A DNA stretch of 64,000 nucleotides from CAWBJP01 sp044867425. Lineage in GTDB: Bacteria; Actinomycetota; Acidimicrobiia; IMCC26256; BP-133. Made by a program: the position numbers and the translations under genes. Under the pieces are notes generated by a model. The model saw nothing but the letters and a program-made list of their open reading frames with translations, searched no databases and had not been told where the DNA came from. Shown here one piece after another: positions 17,673 through 25,749 of this stretch (position 1 is its first letter; each line of letters begins with the position of its first letter). The stretch covers positions 1 through 64,000 of the forward strand of contig JBIOUX010000091.1 of assembly GCA_044867425.1 (NCBI GenBank), given 5' to 3'.

Positions 17673-19235
17673 TCAGAGCGAGAGCAGGAACTCGGCCAGG
17701 TCGGCCAGCTCGTCCTGCGAGAACCCGAAGTTGAACCGGATGCTGTTGTAGAAGGGCAGCACGTTGTTCATGAGCGCCCGCCGGGCTGCGTCCGGGCCGC
17801 TGGCCCCGATGTCGCCTTCCAGGGCCCCGACCCCGAGCCCGCCGCCCAGAAGGTTGCTCGGGGCGGTGGGGTCGCCGGCGACACCGTCGTGGAAGAACGG
17901 GGACGTGAAGCGCACCCCGAGCAGCGACGGGGTGTGGAACCCGCGGATGTTGCCGTCCTTGTCGATCTCGCCCGGGTCGAGGAGGAAGTCGCCGGTGTAG
18001 AAGGTGGGCAGGGCGATCCGGTGCGCCTTGCCGTCGGTGAAGAACTCGCCGGCGTGGCAGGTGGCGCAGGCGATCTGCTGGCCGGGGGCGAACTCGCCGC
18101 TGGGGTCCACGTTGTCCCGCGGCGTCCGGAACAGCTTCTCCCCCCGGGCGGCCTTCACGGGGTCGAAGTCCACCCCGGGGACGGCGGGCCGCGCCTGGAT
18201 GGTGCGCTGGAACTCGGCCAGGGCGTCGAGCTCGCGCCGGGTGGGCTCGCGCGAGGCGTGCATCTCGAGCGGAGAGACGATGGCGCCCCGGGCCTGGTTC
18301 TGGAGGATGAGGTTCCGCCCGTCCCACCCGAAGGGCTCGGTGTGGGCCACGCCGAAGAGCCCGGGCGTCTGGCGGTGCCCGAACTCACGCTCCCGCACCG
18401 GTCCGATGAGGTGGGTGCGGCCGTCGGAGAAGCCCTCCCCGGAGTGGCAGGTGGCGCAGGAGAGGAACTCGCCGGCGACCAGGGGCCCCTCGCTTGGCTT
18501 CTGGCCGAAGGCGGTGGTGGAGAAGAACAGCTCCTTGCCCTCCACCGCCAGCTGCTTGCGCTCCTCGTCGGTGTAGTTCGGCGGCTTCTCGCCGGACACG
18601 TCCGGGTCGGAGAGGTTCTCCCGGAAGGGCCCGACGAAGTTGTCCCACACCGGGTTCGTCGGGTCGGGAGTGAAGAACGGGTGACCTGGGACTTCGGCGG
18701 CCGGTCGGGCCAGCGGGCGCAGGTCGGGCAGGAGCTCGGGGTTGGTGCCGCCGGCGTGGCCGGCCGTCGCCTCCGCGGGGGCGCCGGCGAGCCCGGTGGC
18801 CGCCGCCAGTTGCTGCAGGGCCTTCGCGGTCTCGGCGCGGCTGTACTCGGCCCGGGCCTCGAGCGACCGGAGGGCGGGGTTGGCCGGCAGCGTGGTGTCG
18901 GCTGCAGCGGGACCGGGGGCGGCCGCCGGAGCCGCTGTCTCGGGTGCGGCGGGCGGCACCGCGGCCGGGGCGACCGCTGCGGTTGCGCTGGGCGCCGGTG
19001 TTGGTGCGCCGGCCGCCGCCGTCGGGGCGGCGGGAGCGGCACCGGCCCCACCGGCCGGAGCGGGTGTGGCCGGGGCCAGGGCGGCCACCGAACTCGCCGG
19101 CGTGGGGCGGGCCTCGGAGCCGGAAGACAGGGCGGAGAGGAACGCGGCGACGCCGAAGGCGATGGGCAGGCCCAGGAGCAGCTGCGCACGACCGAAGCGC
19201 CTGCCCTGGCCGACGCTTCCCCCCAAACGGTGCAT
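17673..19235 (-). CDS. Di-haem cytochrome c peroxidase/MauG-like protein, 520 aa
   Basis: Two CxxCH haem sites are present, SCATCHSGEGFSDG (near residue 272) and ACATCHAGEFFTDG (near residue 398), both followed by the same pattern, which fits the bacterial di-haem peroxidase/MauG family. Residues 15-35 (GRAQLLLGLPIAFGVAAFL) form a signal anchor, so the haem domain should be outside the membrane. Residues about 40-120 are an Ala/Pro/Thr-rich low-complexity linker, unusual for the family. The ATG at 19235 has AGGAGG ten bases ahead. It lies just upstream of the ccm operon in the same direction, which would supply its haem attachment. Peroxidase and other oxidative activities cannot be told apart here. 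Confidence 0.85.
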   Translation of the reverse strand: MHRLGGSVGQGRRFGRAQLLLGLPIAFGVAAFLSALSSGSEARPTPASSVAALAPATPAPAGGAGAAPAAPTAAAGAPTPAPSATAAVAPAAVPPAAPETAAPAAAPGPAAADTTLPANPALRSLEARAEYSRAETAKALQQLAAATGLAGAPAEATAGHAGGTNPELLPDLRPLARPAAEVPGHPFFTPDPTNPVWDNFVGPFRENLSDPDVSGEKPPNYTDEERKQLAVEGKELFFSTTAFGQKPSEGPLVAGEFLSCATCHSGEGFSDGRTHLIGPVREREFGHRQTPGLFGVAHTEPFGWDGRNLILQNQARGAIVSPLEMHASREPTRRELDALAEFQRTIQARPAVPGVDFDPVKAARGEKLFRTPRDNVDPSGEFAPGQQIACATCHAGEFFTDGKAHRIALPTFYTGDFLLDPGEIDKDGNIRGFHTPSLLGVRFTSPFFHDGVAGDPTAPSNLLGGGLGVGALEGDIGASGPDAARRALMNNVLPFYNSIRFNFGFSQDELADLAEFLLSL

Positions 19236-19314
19236 CTCTGAGAATCCTCCTGCGTGACCACGGCCCGCAGAGGCTGACAAAAAGTGGTTCCTCCGCGACG
19301 GAGAGTGCAACGCT

Positions 19315-19339
19315 GCTCCAAAGTATCCCACTTTGGAGC
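19315..19339. promoter_or_regulatory. Perfect 10-bp inverted repeat upstream of the di-haem cytochrome gene
   Basis: GCTCCAAAGT (19315-19324) and ACTTTGGAGC (19330-19339) are exact reverse complements separated by five bases. The site lies 80-104 bases upstream of the cytochrome start and about 95 bases beyond the acyl-CoA synthetase stop. It is AT-richer than the surroundings. It could be an operator for a dimeric regulator or a terminator of the synthetase transcript. No T-run accompanies it on either strand. Confidence 0.5.
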
Positions 19340-19433
19340 GATTTCGCACTAGATGTTACCGACGTGCTGATGGGATAGAACCGCGGCTGTTGCGGCTTTC
19401 TTCCCTTTTTCTGATGGCAATTCCTGCCTGTCG

Positions 19434-21101
19434 CTACTGGGGAACGTCGCCCGCCCGCAGCCGGTCGCGCAGCTCGGTGCGGCGGATCTTGCCGCTCACC
19501 GTCTTGGGCAACTCGTCCACGAAGTAGACCAGCCGGGGGTACTTGTAGGGGGCGGTGGTCCGCTTGACGTGATCCTGGAGCTCGGCGGCCAGCGCCGGCG
19601 ATCCCTCGTGGCCGGCGGCGCAGATGACGAAGGCGCACACCAGCTGGGTCCGCTCCGGGTCGTCCTTGCCCACCACCGCCGCCTCGGCCACCGCCGGATG
19701 CTCGATCAGGGCGCTCTCCACCTCGAAGGGGCCGATGCGGTAGGCCGACGAGGTGATGACGTCGTCGGACCGTCCCTCGAACCAGAAGTAGCCGTCCTCG
19801 TCACGCCGGGCCTTGTCGCCCGTCAGGTACCAGCCGCCCTGGAAGGCGGCGGCGGTGGCGTCGTCGTCCCGGTAGTAGCCGCCGAACATGCCCACCGGGC
19901 GTTCGGGGGCGACCCGCACGGCGATGTGGCCTTCCTCGCCGGCGGGCACCGGCTGGCCGGACTCGTCGACCACCTGGACGTCGAAGCCCGGCGTCGGCTT
20001 GCCCATGGAGCCGGGACGGACGGGCACGCAGCGGTAGTTGGCCACCAGGTTGACCGTCTCCGTCTGGCCGTAGCCGTCGTAGGGAGTGAGGCCCCCGGTG
20101 CCCTCCTCCCAGATGCGGATGACCTCCGGGTTGAGCGGTTCGCCGGCCGAGAGGCTGTGGCGCAGCCCGGAGAGGTCGTGGGCGGACAGGTCGGCCTGGA
20201 CCAGCATGCGGTAGAGGGTGGGCGGGGCGCAGAAGGTGGTGACGCCGTTGCGGGCGATGGTGTCGAGGATCAGGTCGGCGTCGGGCTTGCCCATGTTCAT
20301 GAGCACCACGGTCGCCCCCTGGGTCCACTGGCCGAAGAGCTTGCCCCAGGCCGCCTTGGCCCAGCCCATGTCGGAGATGGTCCAGTGGACGTCACCCTCC
20401 CGCAGGTCCTGCCAGTAGCGGGCGGTGATGGTGTGGCCGATGCCGTAGCTGGCCTGGGTGTGCATGACCATCTTGGGGTACGACACCGTCCCGCTGGTGA
20501 AGTACAGGAGCATGGGGTCGGCCGCCGCCGTGGGGTCGGCGGGGGTGGGGTCGGTGGAGGCGGGCTCGAGCAGCGCCGGCAGGGGGGTCCAACCGGCACC
20601 GGGCGCCTCGCCGACCACGATCCGGTGCTGCAGCGACGGGAGATCGCCGGCGGCGTCGACCTTGGCCGCCGCCTCTGAGTCGGTGATGGCCGCCACCGCC
20701 CCGGCCCGCTCGATGCGGTAGGCGATGTCCTTGGCCGTGAGCAGGCTGGTGCCGGGCATGGGGATGGCCCCGATGCGGATGGCGCCCAGGGCGGCCACGT
20801 ACCACTCCGGGATGCGGGGCATCATGAGGAAGACGGGGTCGCCCTTGCCCACGCCCTGGGCGGTGAGGGCGTGGCCCATCCGCCTGGACTCCCGGGCCAT
20901 CTCGGCCCACGTGTGGCGGGCGGACACGGCGCCGGCGGCATCCAGCGACAGCAGCGCCAGGCCGTCGGGCGTGGCCGCCGCCCGGCGTTCGAGAACGTCG
21001 AGGACGAAGTTGAACCGCTCGGGCACTTCCAGCCGGAAGTTGGCCCGCTCGGCGTCGTAGTCGGTCATGTTCGGCGGGGCGTCGCGTCCAGGTCGATTCA
21101 T
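19434..21101 (-). CDS. Acyl-CoA synthetase (AMP-binding, medium-chain/ACSM-like), 555 aa
   Basis: An adenylate-forming ligase that activates a carboxylic acid to its CoA thioester. Landmarks are YFTSGTVSYPKMVMHTQ (P-loop-like motif, near residue 200), YDGYGQTETVNLVANYR (near residue 335), GWYLTGDKARRDEDGYF (near residue 420) and the hinge and C-terminal Lys region PKTVSGKIRRTELR. The pattern resembles the ACSM/medium-chain group, but substrate is not certain. I chose the ATG at 21101 because TAGTTT lies seven bases ahead (21114-21109), consistent with a leaderless start; a later ATG at 21068 has no ribosome site. It is divergent from the BtuF-like gene. Confidence 0.88.
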   Translation of the reverse strand: MNRPGRDAPPNMTDYDAERANFRLEVPERFNFVLDVLERRAAATPDGLALLSLDAAGAVSARHTWAEMARESRRMGHALTAQGVGKGDPVFLMMPRIPEWYVAALGAIRIGAIPMPGTSLLTAKDIAYRIERAGAVAAITDSEAAAKVDAAGDLPSLQHRIVVGEAPGAGWTPLPALLEPASTDPTPADPTAAADPMLLYFTSGTVSYPKMVMHTQASYGIGHTITARYWQDLREGDVHWTISDMGWAKAAWGKLFGQWTQGATVVLMNMGKPDADLILDTIARNGVTTFCAPPTLYRMLVQADLSAHDLSGLRHSLSAGEPLNPEVIRIWEEGTGGLTPYDGYGQTETVNLVANYRCVPVRPGSMGKPTPGFDVQVVDESGQPVPAGEEGHIAVRVAPERPVGMFGGYYRDDDATAAAFQGGWYLTGDKARRDEDGYFWFEGRSDDVITSSAYRIGPFEVESALIEHPAVAEAAVVGKDDPERTQLVCAFVICAAGHEGSPALAAELQDHVKRTTAPYKYPRLVYFVDELPKTVSGKIRRTELRDRLRAGDVPQ

Positions 21102-21157
21102 GCCCCGGAAACTACCCGGGCCGGGATCGAGGGAGACATCCGGGGAATGATGGAGAG

Positions 21158-22084
21158 ATGAGGATCGTGTCGCTGCTCCCATCCGCCACCGAGATCGTCT
21201 ACTCGCTCGGCCTGGGCGACGACCTGGTGGGGGTGACCTACGAGTGCGACCACCCGTCGGAAGCCCGGACCAAACCCGTGGTGTCGGACACAGCCCTGGC
21301 GTTGTCGCCGGGTATGCCGGCGGCCGAGATCGACCGGCTGGTCTCGGAGCGGGTGGAGTCGGGCGAGGCGCTCTACGTGCTCGACACCGTGCGCATCGGC
21401 GACCTCGAGCCCGACCTCATCCTCACCCAGGACCTGTGCCGGGTGTGCGCCGTGCCCTCGGGGCAGGTGGAGGACGCACTGGCCAAGCTGGGCTGCGCCG
21501 CCGACGTGGTGTCCCTCGATCCCCACTCCTTGAACGACATCCTGGCCGGGATCACCGAGGTGGGCCGGCGGGCGGGCGTGTCGGAGCGGGCGGCCGAGGT
21601 GGTGGACGGCCTGGGGGCCCGGATCGCCGCCGTGGCTGACGCCGCCCGGGGCCTGCCCGCCGTGCCCACCGTCACCCTGGAGTGGCTCGACCCGCCCTTC
21701 GCCGGTGGCCACTGGGTGCCCGAGATGGTGTCAATGGCCGGCGGCGCCCACCTTCTGGTGGCGGCGGGGGAGCCGTCGCGGCGGGTGGCGTGGGACGACG
21801 TCGGCGCCGCCCGGCCCGAGGCGGTGGTGGCCATGCCCTGCGGCTACGGCCTCGACGCCGCCCGGGCCGAGGCGCAGGCCATCCTGCCCGGAGTGCCGGC
21901 GGTGGCCGAGAGCCCCGCCGGGCGGGCGGGCCGGGTGTTCGCCGTCGACGCCAACGGCTACTTCTCCCGGTCCGGGCCCCGGGTGGTGGACGGCCTCGAG
22001 GCTCTGGCCTGGGCCCTGCATCCCGACCGCTTCCCGGCTCCGCCCGACACCGTCATCTGCACTCTCTCGATTCCGACGGGCTGA
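21158..22084 (+). CDS. BtuF-like cobalamin/siderophore-binding protein without signal peptide, 308 aa
   Basis: The fold is that of the ABC-transporter helical-backbone metal/cobalamin binding proteins: MRIVSLLPSATEIVYSLGLG at the N-terminus, then DLEPDLILTQDLCRVCAVP near residue 90 and a second lobe from about residue 170 (VTLEWLDPPFAGGHWVPEM). There is no signal peptide or lipobox, so it should remain in the cytosol, as do other proteins of this subgroup annotated as cobalamin-binding. No permease or ATPase gene is nearby. The acetamidase gene follows by 44 bases on the same strand. Function is uncertain. Confidence 0.75.
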   Translation: MRIVSLLPSATEIVYSLGLGDDLVGVTYECDHPSEARTKPVVSDTALALSPGMPAAEIDRLVSERVESGEALYVLDTVRIGDLEPDLILTQDLCRVCAVPSGQVEDALAKLGCAADVVSLDPHSLNDILAGITEVGRRAGVSERAAEVVDGLGARIAAVADAARGLPAVPTVTLEWLDPPFAGGHWVPEMVSMAGGAHLLVAAGEPSRRVAWDDVGAARPEAVVAMPCGYGLDAARAEAQAILPGVPAVAESPAGRAGRVFAVDANGYFSRSGPRVVDGLEALAWALHPDRFPAPPDTVICTLSIPTG

Positions 22085-22128
22085 CGCGGCAAACTGCCCC
22101 CGTCGCGCTCACAGGGGAGGAACCCACC

Positions 22129-23244
22129 ATGGCGACCCACGAGATCCGCATCGACTTCTCCGTTCCCCTGGCCGTCCAACCCGAGACCGGGCACAACCGC
22201 TGGCATCCGGACATCCCTCCGGTGGTCCGATGCCAACCCGGCGACGAGGTTCTGCTCGAAACTCGTGACGCTCTCGACGGTCCCATCACCGTCGATTCCA
22301 CCGTTGACGACCTGGCCAAGGTCGACCTCGGCGTCGTCCACCCGCTGACCGGCCCCGTCTTTGTGGAGGGGGCAGAGCCGGGCGACATCCTCGTCACCGA
22401 GATCCTCGAAGTGGCTCCGCCCCCCTTCGGTTTCACGGTGCACATCCCCGGCTTCGGGTTCCTGCGCGACGACTTCCCCGAGCCCTACCTGGTGAAGTGG
22501 GAGATCGCCGACGGGTGGGCAACCTCGGCCGACATCCCCGGCGTCCGCATCCCGGGGGCGCCGTTCATGGGGACCATCGGGCTCGCTCCGTCCCGGGATC
22601 TCATGGCCCGGATCACCGCCCGGGAACAGGACCTCATCGAACGGGGCGGCTTCTGCCTTCCTCCCGACGCGGCTGGGGCGGTCCCGTCGGATCCGACCCT
22701 CGCCGCCGAGGCGCTGCGGACCATCCCGCCCCGGGAGACGGCGGGCAATGTCGACATCAAGCAGCTGTGCGCCGGCACCCGGCTCCTGATGCCGGTGTGG
22801 ACGGAGGGCGCGCTCTTCTCCGCCGGCGACGCCCACTTCGCCCAGGGTGACTGCGAGACCTGCGGCACGGCCATCGAGATGACGTCCACGCTGCGGGTGC
22901 GCTTCGACCTGCGGAAGGGACAGGCAGCCGAGCGGGGCACCCGCGATCTGGCCTTCGAACGGGACGACTACGTGGTCGACCCTCGGTTCCAGGCTCCCCA
23001 GCGGTTCTTCGCCACCACCGGCCTCTCCATCAGCCGGGACGGGCGCAACGAGTCCGAGGACCTCACCCTGGCCGCCCGCAACGCCCTGCTCAACATGATC
23101 GACCATCTGGGATACGAGTACGGCTACTCCCGCCAGCAGGCGTACTCGATCTGCTCGGTGGCCGTGGACCTCAAGGTGAGCGAGGTCGTCGACGTCCCCA
23201 ACTTCGTGGTGTCCGCCTTCCTACCCCTCGACATCTTCGTCTAG
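22129..23244 (+). CDS. Acetamidase/formamidase family protein, 371 aa
   Basis: A member of the FmdA/AmdA family, which hydrolyses formamide, acetamide or related short amides to ammonia and the acid. Recognisable segments are GPVFVEGAEPGDILVTEI (near residue 80), GNVDIKQLCAGTRLLMPVW (near residue 205) and AHFAQGDCETCGTAIEM (near residue 235). The C-terminal part (YGYSRQQAYSICSVAVDLKV) is also typical. The ATG follows GGGGAGG by eight bases. It may be co-transcribed with the BtuF-like gene upstream; the pairing has no obvious metabolic logic. Confidence 0.88.
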   Translation: MATHEIRIDFSVPLAVQPETGHNRWHPDIPPVVRCQPGDEVLLETRDALDGPITVDSTVDDLAKVDLGVVHPLTGPVFVEGAEPGDILVTEILEVAPPPFGFTVHIPGFGFLRDDFPEPYLVKWEIADGWATSADIPGVRIPGAPFMGTIGLAPSRDLMARITAREQDLIERGGFCLPPDAAGAVPSDPTLAAEALRTIPPRETAGNVDIKQLCAGTRLLMPVWTEGALFSAGDAHFAQGDCETCGTAIEMTSTLRVRFDLRKGQAAERGTRDLAFERDDYVVDPRFQAPQRFFATTGLSISRDGRNESEDLTLAARNALLNMIDHLGYEYGYSRQQAYSICSVAVDLKVSEVVDVPNFVVSAFLPLDIFV

Positions 23245-23256
23245 CGGCAGCCGGAT

Positions 23257-23272
23257 TCCGTACCAGTACGGA
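23257..23272. promoter_or_regulatory. 16-bp perfect dyad between amidase and M20 hydrolase genes
   Basis: TCCGTAC and GTACGGA flank a two-base centre. It lies 13 bases after the amidase stop and about 50 bases before the M20 hydrolase start. A weaker inverted repeat, CCAGGCC with GGCCTGG (23277-23283 and 23302-23308), follows. Either could be an operator or a short terminator. Confidence 0.35.
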
Positions 23273-23322
23273 GGTGCCAGGCCAGGCTCGCCCTTAGCGT
23301 CGGCCTGGAAGGGGGCGAGCAG

Positions 23323-24876
23323 ATGAATCAGGGGCGGAGACTCGACCGGCGGGCCTTTCTGCGTGCAGGAGGTGCGGCCGCCGCCCTGGCCGCGGCGGGT
23401 GCCGCACTGCCGAATGTCCTCCGGCGCTTTGACCACGACCCACCCGAGGTCGTCGCCGGGGCCGCCGCCCAGGCCGCCGACCCGGCCGATCTCGACCCCG
23501 TCGCTCTCACCCTGGCCATGGTCCGCTTCGACACCTCCCACGCTGGCGAGGGCGGCGTGACCCGGCCCCACGCCGAGTGGATGAAGGCTCGCTGGGAGGG
23601 GGCCGGGATCCCGACCGAGATCATCCCCACGCCCAAGCCCGACAACGTCCACTTCATCGCCCGCATCCCGGCGGCGGCCGCCGCCGCGCCGCCGCTGCTC
23701 CTCCTGTGCCATTCCGACGTCGTCTCCGTCGACCGGGACCGGTGGAGCATCGACCCCTTCGCCGGCGTCGTCCAGGACGGCTTCATCTACGGCCGGGGGG
23801 CGCTGGACATGAAGGGCGCCAATGCCGCCTTCATGGCCGCACTCCTGCGCCACGTCGGTGAAGGCGCCCGCTTCGACCGCGACATCATCTTCGTTTCCGA
23901 CGCTGACGAGGAGGCCGGCCCCTACGGGGGCCGGTGGCTGGCCGCCAACCACTGGGACCGGGTGGCCGCCGGAGCGGTGCTGACCGAAGGCGGGTGGCTG
24001 CTCACCGGGCGGGACGGCGCCACGCCGCTCCTCGCCGCCGTGACCGTGGCGGACCGGACGTCGGCGACGGTGGACCTGGCCACCGAGGCGGTCACCACCC
24101 ACTCCTCCCGGCCGATGCCCGACGCCGCCATCGTGCGCCTCAACCGGGCCGTGGCCCGCCTGTCGGAGTACGAGCCCGACGTGTTTCTCTGCCCCGCCAG
24201 CCGCACCTACTTCGCCGCCCTGGCCGACGCCGTCGAGGGCGACGACCCTCGACTGGCAAGGGCCCTGCGGCTGCTGCTGTCCGCCCGGAGCCAGGGGCGA
24301 CGCAACCGGGCCGGCGCCCTGGTCGTCAAGCGCAGCCCCTATCCCTGGCTGCACAACGCCCAGATGCGACCCACGCTGGCCTACGTCATCGAGCAGGGGG
24401 GCTACCGGGTGAACATCATCCCGGGCACGGCCACCGCTCAGGTCAACATGCGCCTGGTTCCCGGCGGTCCGCCGTTCGATCAGCTTCTGGAGGAGATGCG
24501 GGCGGCGGTGGCCGACCCCGAGGTGACCCTCAGCCTCCGCCCCCGGGCGGGGCTGACGGTGGAGGAGACGGCCGCCGCCATCGAGAGGGCTCGCACCACC
24601 CCGGCGGCGTCGACCGACACCGACGTCTTCGCCGCCTGGTCGGCGGCCGCGGCCGAGACCTATCCCGGTGCCGGCCGGGCGCCGTGCCTGTTCGAGGCGG
24701 GCACCAGCGGCGGGCCGTGGCGCCAGAAGGGCATTCCCGTCTACGGCCTGTATCCCTACGCTATCGACAACGAGACGATCACCCGCATGCACGGTGACGA
24801 CGAGCGGGTCGGTGTCGAGGCCCTGCGGGCGGGCACCGAGCTGATGTACCGCCTGTTCGCCCGCTTCCGCCTGTAG
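23323..24876 (+). CDS. Tat-exported M20-family metallohydrolase, 517 aa
   Basis: The N-terminus LDRRAFLRAGGAAAALAAAG is a twin-arginine signal, so the folded enzyme with its metals is probably exported. The M20 metal and catalytic residues are visible: LLCHSDVVSVDRDRW (His and Asp, near residue 130), YGRGALDMKGANAAF (Asp, near residue 160) and SDADEEAGPYGG (catalytic Glu pair, near residue 195). Family members remove acyl, carbamoyl or amino-acid groups from small peptides and amides. The length of about 480 residues after cleavage suits the carboxypeptidase-like group. It is preceded by a GAAGGGGGCGAG ribosome site and is convergent with the amidohydrolase gene. Confidence 0.88.
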   Translation: MNQGRRLDRRAFLRAGGAAAALAAAGAALPNVLRRFDHDPPEVVAGAAAQAADPADLDPVALTLAMVRFDTSHAGEGGVTRPHAEWMKARWEGAGIPTEIIPTPKPDNVHFIARIPAAAAAAPPLLLLCHSDVVSVDRDRWSIDPFAGVVQDGFIYGRGALDMKGANAAFMAALLRHVGEGARFDRDIIFVSDADEEAGPYGGRWLAANHWDRVAAGAVLTEGGWLLTGRDGATPLLAAVTVADRTSATVDLATEAVTTHSSRPMPDAAIVRLNRAVARLSEYEPDVFLCPASRTYFAALADAVEGDDPRLARALRLLLSARSQGRRNRAGALVVKRSPYPWLHNAQMRPTLAYVIEQGGYRVNIIPGTATAQVNMRLVPGGPPFDQLLEEMRAAVADPEVTLSLRPRAGLTVEETAAAIERARTTPAASTDTDVFAAWSAAAAETYPGAGRAPCLFEAGTSGGPWRQKGIPVYGLYPYAIDNETITRMHGDDERVGVEALRAGTELMYRLFARFRL

Positions 24877-24885
24877 CCGAGCCCG

Positions 24886-25749
24886 TCACTCCGCCCAGGG
24901 TGGCTCGCCCAGGGCGTAGACGTCGAAGGCGTTGCGCCAGAAGATGCGTTCCAGGGTGGGGCGGTCGAAGCCGAGGGCGGCGACGTCTGACGCGTTCTTG
25001 GCGATCCCCGGCGTGCCGGGCCAGTCGGTCCCGAAGATGAAGCGCCGGGCCAGGCGGGGGAGGTCGAACCGGGAGTAGTAGCGGGGCAGGTTCTTGGGCG
25101 GCAGGCCCGACAGCTCGATCCACACCCGGGGCCGCATGAGGGTGATGAAGGCGGCGGCCTCGTACCACCAGCCCCGGCCGCCGTGGGCCAGCACGATCTT
25201 GAGGTCGGGGAAGGCGCCGGCCACCTCGTCCACCAGCCCGGGGTCGGCGAAGCGGTTGACGGCCCCGGCGTAGGTGCTGGTCCCGCAGTGGAACACCACG
25301 GGCAGGCCGGCTTCGGCGCAGCGGGCGTACAGCGGCCACAGCGGAGCCTCGTTAGGGGCGAAGCGGGCGTGGACGGGGTGCAGCTTGAGACCCACCGCCC
25401 CCAGCGCCACCTGGCGGTCCAGCTCGGCCAGCGGCGGGTCGTGAAGCTGGGGGTTGACGTTGGCCAGGAAGCGGAAGCGCCGCTCGTCGTGGGCCACGAT
25501 GGGGAGCAGATCCTCGACGGGCTGGATACCGGTGGTGAGTGGGCTGTACTCGCACAGCAGGACGGCCATGTCGACGCCTTCGGACTCGAGGTAGGCGTCG
25601 AAACGCTCGGGAACGATGGTCCCGGACTCGTCGTAGGACATCCAGAAGCCGGGGCCGAAGCCCATCAGCCACTCCTCCACGCTCATCTTGAGGCTGGACA
25701 GGCGCGGCGGATGGAGGTGGGCGTCGACCAGGGGGATACCGTCGATCAC
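24886..25749 (-). CDS. Amidohydrolase family protein (amidohydrolase_2/ACMSD-like), 287 aa
   Basis: A TIM-barrel metal hydrolase or decarboxylase. The N-terminal metal motif DAHLHPPRL, the central GLKLHPVHARFAPNE and PVVFHCGTS, IVLAHGGRG and the C-terminal FGTDWPGT are the metal and catalytic sites expected for the amidohydrolase_2 group, which includes ring decarboxylases and lactone or amide hydrolases. Its GTG start overlaps the benzoate-CoA ligase stop (GTGA), so it is made together with the ligase. A role in supplying benzoate or in handling a box pathway intermediate is an inference from that coupling. This gene is not a standard part of known box clusters. Confidence 0.85.
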   Translation of the reverse strand: MIDGIPLVDAHLHPPRLSSLKMSVEEWLMGFGPGFWMSYDESGTIVPERFDAYLESEGVDMAVLLCEYSPLTTGIQPVEDLLPIVAHDERRFRFLANVNPQLHDPPLAELDRQVALGAVGLKLHPVHARFAPNEAPLWPLYARCAEAGLPVVFHCGTSTYAGAVNRFADPGLVDEVAGAFPDLKIVLAHGGRGWWYEAAAFITLMRPRVWIELSGLPPKNLPRYYSRFDLPRLARRFIFGTDWPGTPGIAKNASDVAALGFDRPTLERIFWRNAFDVYALGEPPWAE

